A DNA stretch of 64,000 bases from CAVPNY01 sp963706905 (GCA_963706905.1 CAVPNY010000016.1:120988-184987); one strand, 5' to 3'; numbered from the stretch's first letter, positions 34,926 to 45,157 are shown. Notes: a model not told the origin generated them from the sequence alone. Numbers and translations are program-made.

Positions 34926-35849
34926 TTATTGTTGCAGGTATGAATCGGCATAGATCACCTTGTTGAGCAGGATCTGGATTGTCTTCCAGATTTCCACCTG
35001 TTCCGGATCGTTCATGTCGACATCCTCGATAGATGGTTCTTCTGAAGCGTTGATGCGATTGGCGATCTTGAGCAGTAAGCGGTTCACCGGCGTCGAGTCA
35101 TCGTTTGTTTCGATCACCCGCACCGTCTCTTTAAGTTTGCTGTCTAATGGATCGGCGATCATCATGTGTAGCCCAACGCCCATCAGCATGGCGCAATACA
35201 CCCGGTTGATCAGGCCGCGGTTGGCGTTCGGCACCGCGTTGGACACATTGGATAATCCCACCGAGATGGCTGGCGGCGGATCCCAGGCGTATTGCAGAGT
35301 GCGCACGGTTTCGATTAAGTGTGGGCAATATTCCTGGCAGCCGGATACGGTCAGCACCAGGGGATCAATAATCAGATCTTCGATCGGGAAGTCAATCTCC
35401 AGCATGCGTGGGATCAGCGTCTCGATGGCGATGTTGACCCGCTCATCGGCAGCGACTGGAATACCGCTGGCGCCCATCGTCAGGGCGACCAGGCGGGTGT
35501 TATATTGCTTCGCCAACAGGGGGACTTTTTCAAGCCGTTCCGGCTCGGCGGAAGTGGAATTGATAATCGGCTGAGCCTTGGTCACCTTCTTCAATCCGGC
35601 CTCGATGCCCAGTAGATTGGTGCTGTCAAAGCTCAAGGGGAGATCCACGACTGCCTGGACGGTCTGGACAATCCAGGGGAAGACTTCCTCCCCATCTTTC
35701 TTGCGCGGGCCCAGGTTCAGATCCAGCGCGGATGCACCGGCTTCCTCCTGCTTCACCGCCAATTCCTGGAAGAAGCGGGCGTCTCTCTCAGTGAGGGCAA
35801 GTTTTACTTTATCGGAGATGATGTGGATATTCTCGCCAATGATATACAT
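34926..35849 (-). CDS. acsE: 5-methyl-THF:corrinoid iron-sulfur protein methyltransferase
   Basis: The 307-residue dihydropteroate synthase-like TIM barrel transfers the methyl group of CH3-THF to the cobalt of the AcsCD protein. Pterin-binding features are visible: 'ALDLNLGP', 'DLPLSFDSTN', 'INSTSAEPER', 'LIIDPLVLTVSG' and 'VGLSNVSNAVPN'. It lies 13 bp after the RACE gene in the acs operon and has GGGAGG near its ATG. Length and motifs are standard. Confidence 0.95.
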   Translation of the reverse strand: MYIIGENIHIISDKVKLALTERDARFFQELAVKQEEAGASALDLNLGPRKKDGEEVFPWIVQTVQAVVDLPLSFDSTNLLGIEAGLKKVTKAQPIINSTSAEPERLEKVPLLAKQYNTRLVALTMGASGIPVAADERVNIAIETLIPRMLEIDFPIEDLIIDPLVLTVSGCQEYCPHLIETVRTLQYAWDPPPAISVGLSNVSNAVPNANRGLINRVYCAMLMGVGLHMMIADPLDSKLKETVRVIETNDDSTPVNRLLLKIANRINASEEPSIEDVDMNDPEQVEIWKTIQILLNKVIYADSYLQQ

Positions 35850-35862
35850 GGAAGACCTCCCT

Positions 35863-37803
35863 TTAAGGGTGTAGGTTGGAAATGGCTGCTTCTACCGTTG
35901 GGAAGCGCGATAAGTCCGTATGAGGTAAAAACAGCGCCGACATGAAAGCCTCGTAAAAGGTGTTATCTGCTGATAGCTCAATATACGTCATGCGGGTTGC
36001 GATATCGGTGGCTTTTTCGCGCGCCTGGCGGTCGAGCAAGGAAAGGTAGGCGCCGCGCACTGCTGTGTTGCCCAGGAATTGAAAACGCTCCCAGGGCAGG
36101 TCTGGCAGCAATCCGATCTGGATCGCCTTTTCGACGTTGATATATTTACCGAAGGAACCGCCGATCAGAACTTGCTCAACCCACTCCAGGGGGATGCCCA
36201 CGCTCTGTGCCAGCACGGTGAAGCCGGCGTAGATGGCGGCCTTGGCCCGCAGCAGGTTATCGATATCGACGCGGGTGATGGAGATATCTCGGTTATATGC
36301 AGTTTCATCTGCCCAGGCGATTACGTACTCCCAGCCGTGCTCGCCCTGGCGGATGCGCGGCGTCTTCCGGGAAGTCTCGAAGTTGCCGCCTTTGTCAATA
36401 GCGCCGGTCAGGAAAAGTTCAGCCAGGAGTGCGATCAACCCGCTTCCGCAGATGCCTTGCGGTTTGACGCCGCCGATCACGCGATAGGTCGGTTCGAAAT
36501 TCTCGTTGTTCACCCAGATATCTTCGATGGCGCCTTTGGTGGCGCGCATCCCGTGGGCGACGCCCGCGCCTTCGAAAGCCGGGCCAGCCGAGCAAGCGCA
36601 GGTCACCAGCCATTCGCGCGAGCCCAGGACAATCTCGCCGTTGGTGCCGACATCCATGAACAGGGTGATCTTGTCCAGGTCATCCAACCCAGACGAAAGC
36701 ACCCCGGCGGTGATATCTGCGCCTACGTAGCTGGCAACGCCCGGCAGGCAGTCCACCGTCGCATCCGGCAGAATATTCAAACCCACGTCTATCGCCGTCA
36801 ACGAGGGGACCTGGTTGACGGTGGTGATGAATGGCATGGTGCGGATATTCTCCGGAGAGATACCAAGCAGTAGGTGGATCATGATGCTGTTACCCACAAT
36901 GACTGCCTTGACGATATCATTGTGAGTGAGGGGCGGGTCAGATTTAACCCGTTTGCAGGCCTGGTCGATCAGCTCATTGATCGTTTCCAGTACCATGTTG
37001 CGTAACTGCTCCCCGCCGCCGTCCTTGCCAGCAAAGACGATGCGGGAGACCACATCTTCGCCGCGGGAGATCTGGCGGTTGTATTGGGCTACCTGGGCGC
37101 GTACGTCGCCGGTGATCAAGTCCACCAGCCAGACAGTTACGGTAGTGGTGCCGATATCAATGGCCACTGACCACAACGGCGGCATACCCAGGCTTGCCCC
37201 AGGGCGCAGGTCGATCATGCGCGGCGGTCGTCCGAGCCGGTCCCAGGTCTCCATATCCAGGATGGCAGTGACTTCCCACTCGCCCTGGCGCAGGGTATTT
37301 CCCAGGTTCTGTAGCAAGCGCAGGGAGGTCCGGAATTGCTCGATGCCCGCTTGCTGGCGCATGGCTCTGGACAACCGGCTGAAGTCATCCGTCTGGTCGC
37401 TCATGTCCGGCGGGGTCAGCCTCAGGCTGACAGACTGAATCGCCTGGTCGAGCAGGGGATCATAGCCCAGCGGCGCCCTCACCTCGCCAACCGTCCGGTC
37501 GCTGGTCAGAAGGCGCTCGATTTTCTCCTGGGGCGGGACGCTGACCGCGATGTCGCCCTCGATGACGGTCTGGCAGGCCAGGGCGAAACCCTGTGCCAGG
37601 TCTTCATCGGAGAGCCGGATTGTGCTGCGCCGCCGCACCTGTCCGGATGTCACCTGGAGCGCGCAGCGCCCACAGCGCCCTTGCCCCCCACACGGTTGAG
37701 ATAACTCGACTCCTGCCAGGTGAGCAGCCTCAGCCAGTAAGGTGCCGGTCGGTACCCGCACCGCTTCGCGAGCGACATCGAACGTGACGGTATGCTCAGC
37801 CAT
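35863..37803 (-). CDS. acsV: Reductive activator of corrinoid protein (RACE), ASKHA ATPase
   Basis: An N-terminal plant-type 2Fe-2S domain (CGGQGRCGRC at about residues 38-47, with a fourth Cys in ALACQT) is followed by a linker. The C-terminal ASKHA/DUF4445 ATPase domain has 'VAIDIGTTTVTVWL', 'FMDVGTNGEIVLG', 'GPAFEGAGV' and 'GGSFGKYIN'. It uses ATP and a reductant to return accidentally oxidised Co(II) to Co(I) in the AcsCD corrinoid. It lies 51 bp downstream of acsC. The length (646 aa) is normal. Confidence 0.94.
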   Translation of the reverse strand: MAEHTVTFDVAREAVRVPTGTLLAEAAHLAGVELSQPCGGQGRCGRCALQVTSGQVRRRSTIRLSDEDLAQGFALACQTVIEGDIAVSVPPQEKIERLLTSDRTVGEVRAPLGYDPLLDQAIQSVSLRLTPPDMSDQTDDFSRLSRAMRQQAGIEQFRTSLRLLQNLGNTLRQGEWEVTAILDMETWDRLGRPPRMIDLRPGASLGMPPLWSVAIDIGTTTVTVWLVDLITGDVRAQVAQYNRQISRGEDVVSRIVFAGKDGGGEQLRNMVLETINELIDQACKRVKSDPPLTHNDIVKAVIVGNSIMIHLLLGISPENIRTMPFITTVNQVPSLTAIDVGLNILPDATVDCLPGVASYVGADITAGVLSSGLDDLDKITLFMDVGTNGEIVLGSREWLVTCACSAGPAFEGAGVAHGMRATKGAIEDIWVNNENFEPTYRVIGGVKPQGICGSGLIALLAELFLTGAIDKGGNFETSRKTPRIRQGEHGWEYVIAWADETAYNRDISITRVDIDNLLRAKAAIYAGFTVLAQSVGIPLEWVEQVLIGGSFGKYINVEKAIQIGLLPDLPWERFQFLGNTAVRGAYLSLLDRQAREKATDIATRMTYIELSADNTFYEAFMSALFLPHTDLSRFPTVEAAISNLHP

Positions 37804-37854
37804 TAATCATCTTTTCAGTCGCTAACTGGATCGCAGGCGGCAAGTTGAGTTATC

Positions 37855-39195
37855 CTATAACGCCTGTTTCATAAACGCCGGCAGGTCTACCGCCTCGCGC
37901 GGCCCAACCCGGATTTCCCAGCCGGGCAGCTCCTCTTCTAACTCTCCGGAGAGCACTGCCACGTGACCAGGGATCACGATGCGCTTGCGGCTGATCTTGT
38001 CTGCCACGTTAAATCCTTTAATCGCCTTGGCGATGCGTTCGGCGTCGAATTTGCCCGCCGCCCAGGCAGTCAGCACGCTCATCCCTTCGGCATCTGCCAC
38101 TACCAGCCAGGCTGGCAAGCCAGAGCCTTCTACCTCATTGGCCACACTGAAATAGGTGATGCTGAAGTTGGTGGTGACCAGAACCGGGTCCTCCGGCTTG
38201 GGGTTGTTGATCTCGTAGACGCCAGGCTGCACCTGGATCGGTTTCTGTGGGTCGGTGTAAACATTCTGGCGTAATACCAGCAGGGGGTACAGCGCAGCCG
38301 GGGAGGTCGTATCAACGACGATAAAACCGGCGTATTTGGCGATCGATTGCGCCGCCAGCATGGCTTCCAGGCCGGGGTTGCCGGCGTCGCCGGGGAAGCT
38401 GATCACTGGGAAACCCAGCGGGCGGAAATTCTTCTTGATTGACAGGCGGCGGATCTGCGTGCCCAGGGTTAACGCCTGGGCGAAGCTGCGCCCGCCGGGG
38501 TCAACCACCAGGTCTTCCAGCCCTTTGGCCTTGATCTTCTCCGTCAGGTCGGCCAGACTTTCCAGTGAGTTGGCGATCACTCCCAACACCGCGTTGTGTT
38601 GTTTGGCCAGTTCGGCCATCGCTTCCCAGTTATCCGCGTCGGCTCCATACAGCAAGGGCGTCTCGCCCTTGAGTGCTTCTAATCCGGCAGCCATAATCTG
38701 CGGGTCGCGACTCATCAAGATCAGCGGTCGCTTGCTGGCTTGCCGCACGGTTTTGACCGCCTCGGCAAACACGCCGGCATTTCCGGAGACCGAGGCCACG
38801 GCGAAGCCGTCTACGGTCAGGTCGATACCGACGTAATTGACTTTGAAGGCGTCTATTGCGGCGATTTTTGCCTGGATGGCGGCCGGGGCTTCGGAATCCA
38901 GCACGCGCACAAATAGACCTGGCTTGTTGTAATACGTCTTCTCGTGACGGAACAAGACCACTTCATTGCCCGCCTTGACCTCGTAGCCATTCGACTTGAG
39001 GCTCACCAGGTGGATCGGTGGGGCGGAGGATTCAGCCAGTTGGGTTTTCGATGCCTCCGTGACATACGGGCAGGCAGACAATTCCACCTGCTTGGCGGCC
39101 AGCTTCATGGCGAACGCCAGGCAGGTTGGGAAGCCGCACTCCTTGCAGTTAGTCTGAGGCAATAATTTGTAGATTTGAATTCCAGATAGAGCCAT
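37855..39195 (-). CDS. acsC: Corrinoid iron-sulfur protein large (gamma) subunit
   Basis: The N-terminal 4Fe-4S motif NCKECGFPTCLAFAMKLA...ACP (residues 16-42) is that of AcsC/CdhE. The central and C-terminal domains form the barrel and the cobalamin-binding region. The protein carries the methyl group from AcsE to the A-cluster of AcsB. GAGGAG lies just upstream of the ATG. It is co-transcribed with acsD upstream and the RACE gene downstream. At 446 aa it is full length. Confidence 0.95.
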   Translation of the reverse strand: MALSGIQIYKLLPQTNCKECGFPTCLAFAMKLAAKQVELSACPYVTEASKTQLAESSAPPIHLVSLKSNGYEVKAGNEVVLFRHEKTYYNKPGLFVRVLDSEAPAAIQAKIAAIDAFKVNYVGIDLTVDGFAVASVSGNAGVFAEAVKTVRQASKRPLILMSRDPQIMAAGLEALKGETPLLYGADADNWEAMAELAKQHNAVLGVIANSLESLADLTEKIKAKGLEDLVVDPGGRSFAQALTLGTQIRRLSIKKNFRPLGFPVISFPGDAGNPGLEAMLAAQSIAKYAGFIVVDTTSPAALYPLLVLRQNVYTDPQKPIQVQPGVYEINNPKPEDPVLVTTNFSITYFSVANEVEGSGLPAWLVVADAEGMSVLTAWAAGKFDAERIAKAIKGFNVADKISRKRIVIPGHVAVLSGELEEELPGWEIRVGPREAVDLPAFMKQAL

Positions 39196-39255
39196 AGTTG
39201 TTACTCCTCGGAGCGTCAGGTAAACTCACCCGAAAAAGTTCGGTGTGTTCACCAT

Positions 39256-40231
39256 TTATGCCGCTTGCGGTGCGGTCATCAAGTCTGCGATGGCGGATTT
39301 GACCAGCTTCACGCTGGCCGGATGGCGCAAGACGACAATATCCGCGCCAGATTCGAGCAGGGTGATCGTGGTCAGCGTTTCCCAATGGATGGCGCGCTCT
39401 TCCCAATCTCCCCAGGCCTCTGGCACGCCTGTGCCGACCTTCGAACTCCTTCGCTTTCCAGGCCTCAAAGCCGGGCGTGACGATCATCGGCAGTTGGGTC
39501 ATGCTGTCGCCCTGCAGGGCAGCCAGGCGCAGGCGCTCCATGGCAGAGAAGCCGTACTCGATGCCGTAGCCCAGGGCGCCCGTGGTGGGATCCATCAGGA
39601 TGCGCTCCATTGGGAAGCCCATATCGCTGATCAGGATGTTGAGCTGTTTGGCCAGGTTGACATCCATCGGGGTGCGCGCGGTGACCAGGTGACCGTTGGC
39701 CATGGCAGTGGCGACGATCGTACGGTAGTTCTTGTCCTCGCATATCCCCAGTACCAGGCGTTCGCCCTTGGTCGCTTCGGCGATTGCCACCATCAACTGG
39801 TTGTCAAGCTCCGCCTGGCCAGGACCGAATACCAGCAACGGCAGCCCGGTTGCCTGCAGCACAGCTTTCACCGATGCCACCGCTCCCTGGGGTGTGATGG
39901 GCTGGCCAGCGGCATCGGTCAGAGTCAGGGAGAGCTGGATCAGCTCAGCCCCGGCGGCTTCCGCTGCCTTGGCCCAGCTGGCTGGATCCGCCGCTGCCTC
40001 GCCCCAGGCCTGCAGCAGCAAGGGTGACCAATCCTCCGGGCGGCGGTCTTTAATTTCGATCGCCACCACCGGGGAATTCGGAATCTCCCCTTCGAATTGC
40101 ATAAACGGCATGGTTTTCTCGCCGCCTACGGTCACCGTGCGGGCCCGCGTGCCGCCCTCGGCCGCGGTTGCCCCCAGGGTGATGGTGCGCACGGTTCCAG
40201 GCCATTTGTCAGTGGGAATTTCTATGGGCAT
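39256..40231 (-). CDS. acsD: Corrinoid iron-sulfur protein small (delta) subunit (frameshifted)
   Basis: The N-terminal 270 residues match AcsD/CdhD ('VVAIEIKDRRPEDW', 'PLLVFGPGQAELDNQL', 'ARTPMDVNLAKQLNIL', 'ERILMDPTTGALGYGIEY'). At 39444-39445 an extra base (TT in the gene) throws the frame out. Dropping one T gives AKESKVGTGVPEAWGDWEERA and an ordinary end at 39256. The uncorrected frame runs into the acsC start region (to 39149), which makes no sense. The subunit pairs with AcsC to hold the corrinoid. AAGGAG precedes the ATG. Confidence 0.92.
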
Positions 40232-40280
40232 GGATTTACTCCTTCATAATAAGCAAATGATGATTGTGTGATGTCCTGGA

Positions 40281-40787
40281 TCACCCTCCCAGGTTTTCCC
40301 GGCGAGCAGCATCCCGTTTCTGGAAAAAACGTTCCAGTGGCGCCTGGCGGTCGGCACGGATGCCCAGGTCGCGCAGGTCATCCGGTCCTTGCGCAGCCAG
40401 CAGGCGCAGTAAGTGCGTATAACAAAGCATGGCTGCCGGGTATTCAATGCCATTGGCGTGGTGCATCAGGAAAAGGGTGCGGATACCCTGGTCGCGCATG
40501 ATCTGAGCCGCGACCGTCAGCGGGATATCCGGGGGAACTTGCGGGACACCCTCCCGCAGGATGTCGCTGGCATGCAGTGTGTGAACGTCCTGGCGTGCGA
40601 AGGCTTTTACCAGGTCGTCCTGGCCGACAACCCCCAGGGCATGCCCGTCATCCAGTATGATCAGATCGTCCAGGCCGCTATCCAGGAGCAGTTGCGCCAT
40701 CGCCTGCACAGAAGCCTCCGGCGGGCAGGTAACCACGCCCACCGTCATCAGGTCACGGACAAGCTGAGGTAGGGATTGTTCAGCCAT
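40281..40787 (-). CDS. CBS-pair protein within the acs operon
   Basis: Two CBS motifs make up most of the 168 residues: 'VRDLMTVGVVTCPPEASVQAMAQLLLDSG' with 'ALGVVGQDDLVKAF', and 'ILREGVPQVPPDIPLTVAAQIMRDQGIRTLFLM'. CBS pairs bind adenine nucleotides, so the protein could report energy state to CODH/ACS or the corrinoid protein. It lies between acsB (54 bp) and acsD (49 bp) and is certainly in the operon. The function is inferred from position only. Confidence 0.85.
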   Translation of the reverse strand: MAEQSLPQLVRDLMTVGVVTCPPEASVQAMAQLLLDSGLDDLIILDDGHALGVVGQDDLVKAFARQDVHTLHASDILREGVPQVPPDIPLTVAAQIMRDQGIRTLFLMHHANGIEYPAAMLCYTHLLRLLAAQGPDDLRDLGIRADRQAPLERFFQKRDAARRENLGG

Positions 40788-40841
40788 CGGATTAGAGGGA
40801 GAGGGACGGGGAATACTTTTCCCTGTCCCTCTCCTGGTCTT

Positions 40842-43127
40842 CTAAAAGATCGGATCCATGGTCAGCGCCGGATGGTTGTGCTCCTCCATCCAGGCCAGCA
40901 GCTCATCTACCGAGGTTGAATTACGCTCGTCGGCGATCTTTTCCAGCAGATCGGGATCGCCCTCGCGCAGCGCTACAGCCTCGAACTCATCCGCCATGGT
41001 CTCTTTGAGCACGCTGCTCATCCACACCACGCGCTTGAAGCCTCCGTCTGCATAGATGAACTTGGGGCTGACCAGGTAGTACTTGCCAACGCCCATCACA
41101 CCCGGTGTTTGCAAACCGCCTCCGGCCACGCCGGCCAGCGTGCTGAAGGTCATCCCGGCGGGGGTCATGCTGGTATCCTCGCGGCTGACCACCATCACGC
41201 CGTTGGCTTCGGGGATCAGCATCACGATGCACTCGAAGCAGCCGCAGGCCGTCATCGGGTTCTCCATGATCGAGTACATAGCGACTTCTTCGACCACGCC
41301 ATGCGAGCCGATCTTAGCGTAATCGTTGGTTCCAGTGTAATAGCCTTTGACTGGATCGATTGCTTTGCCAAGCTTGATCGGCTGGTTGGGGCCGGTGGGG
41401 TTGATGTTGTAGGAAGCCTTGCAGTCCAGCCAGTTGTAGGCGCCGCACAGACCCAATCGCTCCGGGCTGACCACGCACACATGGTTGGGTGCAAAGGATT
41501 GGCACAGCGTGCAGGAATAGAATTCGTCCACCGAGCTGTCGGTCAGGTCGGCCAGTCGTTTGTTGCGGTAATCGTACGCTGCCCGAGCCTTGTTCAGCCA
41601 ATCATGGAGCTGTTCGGGATCGGTGTAGATGGTGACTTCCACCTTATCGACGATAGCGCCGAAATCGGAGTGGAAGCGGGCATGCAGGATCTTGCCGAAG
41701 TGCTCCAGGTTGAAGCCTTTATCCGCCGCCGCGCTGGAGATGCGTACCCAGGCGATATCGCGCTGCCCAATGTGCTGAATGCCAGACGCGCCGTTGACAA
41801 AGTAGTGAATCTGGCGCTCCAGCACGGGCTCGAAGTCCTCTTGCATCTGGCGCCCGGCAACTTTGATGATCATACCCATGTCCATGTAGCCTTGGGGCGG
41901 GATATTTTCAAAGGTCGGTCCAACGATTTCCACCCGGCCATCCACCACTTCGTCGAGGGGCGCCATGCGCAGGAATTCGAAGCAGCGCGAGTGCTTGCCG
42001 CCGAACTCGACCCGCATGTCGGTCTTGCGCACCACTTCACCTTCGAAAGCCGAGCCGTATGGCACTGGCACCGGCACATCGGCCACTTTGACCTTGACGC
42101 CGCGCACCTCGATGCATTTCTGCACCAGGCGCTCAGCCCGCTCAAGGTCATCCTTGCCGTCAATTTCGTTGAACGGCAGGCTGACCACGTGCTCGTAGGT
42201 GGTGACGCCGGTCGGCAGGATCTCGGGGATGACGGTGTCGGCGATCACCGGAAAGCCGAAGTTGATCGCCCCGGCTGCGGCGGCATATTTCAGGTCATCC
42301 ACCTCGCCCAGAGCCAGCACAAAGGCAAACACGCGGTTTTTGTTATACAGCAGGATGTCGCGCGCCATGCCGCCCTTTAAGCCACCGAAAGTAAGCGCCG
42401 AGCGCACGGCGAAGCCCAGGGCATAGATGGCGCTGATCGTATCCGTGCCAAATGGCACGGTGTAGGTATCGTAACCCAGCTCGACGCCCTCTTCATTCAA
42501 CTGGTGGATGATGCTGCGCCCGTTGACGTTGCCCGAGAGGAAGCACAGGATGTTGCGCCGCTGCAGCTCCCGGACGATCTTGACCGCGACTTCGTTGGAT
42601 TTGGCCGCGCCGACGATAGCGGCGAAGCCGGGCATGCGCCCGTCCACCAGCTGGATGCCCCAGGAGCGCAGCTGGATATCATCGATTGGGCCATTCAGGT
42701 GGCCATCAGCGCCGTTGCCCGAACCCCCATTCGGGCTGGTGAAGGCGGTGCCCCCGGCCAGCTCAAAGCCAGGCATTGGCTCGGGCTGCAGCCCGTACAC
42801 AAAGCGCACGGCTTCGATCGTCTCGGCCGCCAGCAAGGTGGCCATGCCGCTGTCCAGGGTTTCGCCCAGGTAGGGCGTCCATTTGTTATCCGAGGGGACG
42901 GGATGCAGCAGCTGGCGGGCTGTCTTCACCGCCGTCTGGAGCTGGCCGAGCGTTTCAACCTGCTCGCCAGTCATGCCGAGGATCATGGGCAGATAGTAGG
43001 CTGTGTTGGGGAAGGCAACCGGGGTATCCGGCCCTTTTTCCACCAGGGCCTTGCGGAGCATGATCTCCGCTTCGGTAACCAGGGAATTTGCGCCGCGAAT
43101 GGCGCGGGTTGCGATGTATCTTGACAT
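40842..43127 (-). CDS. acsB: CO-methylating acetyl-CoA synthase (alpha/ACS subunit)
   Basis: The enzyme assembles acetyl-CoA from the corrinoid methyl group, CO and CoA. At 761 aa it is the long bacterial form with an N-terminal CODH-binding domain. The A-cluster cysteines are visible in CTLCQSFAPNHVC and GLCGAYNWLDC, with the distal nickel Cys-Gly-Cys in ACGCFEC. A low-complexity Gly/Asn insert at about residues 130-145 (TSPNGGSGNGADG) is an oddity. GGAGGC precedes the ATG. It follows acsA by 14 bp. Confidence 0.96.
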   Translation of the reverse strand: MSRYIATRAIRGANSLVTEAEIMLRKALVEKGPDTPVAFPNTAYYLPMILGMTGEQVETLGQLQTAVKTARQLLHPVPSDNKWTPYLGETLDSGMATLLAAETIEAVRFVYGLQPEPMPGFELAGGTAFTSPNGGSGNGADGHLNGPIDDIQLRSWGIQLVDGRMPGFAAIVGAAKSNEVAVKIVRELQRRNILCFLSGNVNGRSIIHQLNEEGVELGYDTYTVPFGTDTISAIYALGFAVRSALTFGGLKGGMARDILLYNKNRVFAFVLALGEVDDLKYAAAAGAINFGFPVIADTVIPEILPTGVTTYEHVVSLPFNEIDGKDDLERAERLVQKCIEVRGVKVKVADVPVPVPYGSAFEGEVVRKTDMRVEFGGKHSRCFEFLRMAPLDEVVDGRVEIVGPTFENIPPQGYMDMGMIIKVAGRQMQEDFEPVLERQIHYFVNGASGIQHIGQRDIAWVRISSAAADKGFNLEHFGKILHARFHSDFGAIVDKVEVTIYTDPEQLHDWLNKARAAYDYRNKRLADLTDSSVDEFYSCTLCQSFAPNHVCVVSPERLGLCGAYNWLDCKASYNINPTGPNQPIKLGKAIDPVKGYYTGTNDYAKIGSHGVVEEVAMYSIMENPMTACGCFECIVMLIPEANGVMVVSREDTSMTPAGMTFSTLAGVAGGGLQTPGVMGVGKYYLVSPKFIYADGGFKRVVWMSSVLKETMADEFEAVALREGDPDLLEKIADERNSTSVDELLAWMEEHNHPALTMDPIF

Positions 43128-43141
43128 GTCTGGTTTGCCTC

Positions 43142-45154
43142 CTAATCTGCTGGCGCGCCGTACAGCGCGGCCACACGCTCATCGAGCGGCAGCTCTTCCA
43201 GCGCTAGCATGCGTGTATCACCGCTCTTGCCAAAGTTCTCCGGGTCGTAGGGTGTCAACCCAAGTGCGGCGCGCTTCTTGTCGATGTGCTCCAGAGTCTT
43301 CTGGATCATCTCATCCGGATCAGCCATGAACTCCAGCTTGCCGCCGTACAGCTTCTCCCAGCCTTCACTGAGGTAGTGCAGGACGATATCGCTGTCTGAG
43401 ACCCGGTCGGGCATGCCGCTCACCGGCGAGGAGCCGCCGAAGATCACGTAGGCACCTGAAGCCACGCAGTAGGTGGCGATAGCCAGCGCCTTCTCGCTCA
43501 TCCATTCTGGCGCCAGGCCGACCGCCGGGATCTGGTCGATATCATCGCCCAGCCCGCCTTCTTCAACCATCTGGGTCAGCACGGTCAGGATGCGGGTGTT
43601 GTCCACGCAGGAGCCCATGTGCAGCACCGGCGGGATGCCAATCGCTTCGCACACTTCGCGCAGCCCGGGACCTACCTGGTCCAGTCCAGCCTGGCCCAGC
43701 AGCAAGCCGAGTTTGGCGCTGGCGATGGCCCCGCAGCCGGTCTCGACAATCAGCACGTCTTGCTTGAGCAGCTCACGCGTCACTTTGGTGTGCAGGTAAT
43801 CCTGTGAGCTGCGCGGGTTGTTGCAGCCGACAATGGCAGCTACGCCGCGGATGCGCCCGCTCATGATGGCGTCATTCAGCGGGCGGAAGGAAGCCCGGTA
43901 AGAGCCGCCCAGCATGTAGTTGATATATTCATGCGAGAACCCCGGGATCAAATCTTCCTTGACCTGCGGGATATGCGTCGGGCCGCGATATTTGTAGTTG
44001 TCGATCGCCTCGCGCAAGATCTGCTTGGCGATGGTATAGGCCTTGTGCTCGTCGAACTCGATATGGGTGGCGCCTTTCAGGCGCACCTTGGGCGAGGTGG
44101 TGATGATCTTGGTGTGGAAGTTGCTGGCCAGGTCGACCAAGGCCTGCATGATGCACTGCACGTCAACCACCATGGCTTCGACCGAGCCGGTCAATATGGC
44201 TAGCTCCTGGTGCAGGAAGTTGCCCGCCGCGGGGATGCCCTGGCGCATTAAGATCTCGTTGGCTGTGCAGCAGATGCCTGAAAGCTGGACGCCTTTAGCC
44301 CCGGCTGCTTTGGCATATTCGATGATCTCGGGGTCCTGCGAGGCGGCCACGATCATCTCGCTCAGTGTGGGCTCGTGCCCGTGGACGACCACGTTGACCA
44401 TATCGTCTTTGAGCACGCCCAGGTTAGCCTGCCCGAGGATTGGGGCGGGCGTGCCGAAAAGGATATCGGCTACGTCGGTGGCGATCATGCTGCCACCCCA
44501 GCCGTCCGCCAGGCCGGTGCGTATGGCATGCTGTAAGATGTGCTCCGCATCCTGGTCATCGCCAATATGGGTGCGGTGCAGTGACTCGACCACTTCACGG
44601 TCGACGCCGCGCGGCACCACCCCGTGCTCTCTCCACAGCTCCTGGCGTTTCTTGGGGGCGCGGATTATTGGGACGATCTCACCGCGCTGCTGCCCAAATT
44701 GGGCGATATACAAGTCTGCCAGGTCGTTGGCGATCTCTTCCGGTGAGCGCTTCTCGATTGGGATCTTGTAGTAGGCGGCGATCTGGCGCAGCTTGGCGAC
44801 ATCCCGGATGCGGTAGCCTTCAGCTTCTCCGTTGGCCACCGCTTTCAGGGTGAAAGCCATGTCTCGCCCGTGGTCCGAGTGGGCGGCTGCTCCAGCCGCG
44901 ATCGCCCGGATCAGATTGCGCGCCTGGATCGTATCGATGGTTGCCCCACAAACCCCCGTTTGGCCCTCCTTAGTAAGCCGGCACGGTCCCATCCCGCATA
45001 GCTTGCAGCACATCCCCGATCCACCGATATTGCAGGGCGCCATGTTGTCTGCCCGGCTGAAGGCTGTGCTGATGCCCAGCTCATCTGCCCGGATCAGCAT
45101 CTCCTGGGCGGCGGGATCAATACTCTGTTCTTCGTAACTGCGTTTTTGTGCCAT
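43142..45154 (-). CDS. acsA: Anaerobic carbon monoxide dehydrogenase (beta/CooS-type)
   Basis: The enzyme reduces CO2 to CO (or oxidises CO) at the Ni-Fe-S C-cluster. The N-terminal B/D-cluster cysteines are in PCNIGGSGMCCKLCGMGPCRL (split here: C41, C49-C50, C53 and C58 region). C-cluster ligands appear around 'GICCTANEIL', 'VVDVQCIMQ', 'VGCNNPRSS', 'ETGCGAIASAKLG' and 'HMGSCVDN'. At 670 aa it is the acetogen-type length. It is first of the core genes and has GAGGAG near its ATG. Confidence 0.96.
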   Translation of the reverse strand: MAQKRSYEEQSIDPAAQEMLIRADELGISTAFSRADNMAPCNIGGSGMCCKLCGMGPCRLTKEGQTGVCGATIDTIQARNLIRAIAAGAAAHSDHGRDMAFTLKAVANGEAEGYRIRDVAKLRQIAAYYKIPIEKRSPEEIANDLADLYIAQFGQQRGEIVPIIRAPKKRQELWREHGVVPRGVDREVVESLHRTHIGDDQDAEHILQHAIRTGLADGWGGSMIATDVADILFGTPAPILGQANLGVLKDDMVNVVVHGHEPTLSEMIVAASQDPEIIEYAKAAGAKGVQLSGICCTANEILMRQGIPAAGNFLHQELAILTGSVEAMVVDVQCIMQALVDLASNFHTKIITTSPKVRLKGATHIEFDEHKAYTIAKQILREAIDNYKYRGPTHIPQVKEDLIPGFSHEYINYMLGGSYRASFRPLNDAIMSGRIRGVAAIVGCNNPRSSQDYLHTKVTRELLKQDVLIVETGCGAIASAKLGLLLGQAGLDQVGPGLREVCEAIGIPPVLHMGSCVDNTRILTVLTQMVEEGGLGDDIDQIPAVGLAPEWMSEKALAIATYCVASGAYVIFGGSSPVSGMPDRVSDSDIVLHYLSEGWEKLYGGKLEFMADPDEMIQKTLEHIDKKRAALGLTPYDPENFGKSGDTRMLALEELPLDERVAALYGAPAD

Positions 45155-45157
45155 CGC

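Noticed and set aside
39149..39255. C-terminal extension of AcsD into the acsC start
   Set aside because: It arises only from the frameshift at 39444; the restored frame ends at 39256 with a normal AcsD C-terminus.
41109..42380. Long plus-strand frame of 423 codons inside acsB
   Set aside because: It is antisense to a complete, motif-rich acsB, has low-complexity composition typical of GC-rich shadow frames and no binding site.
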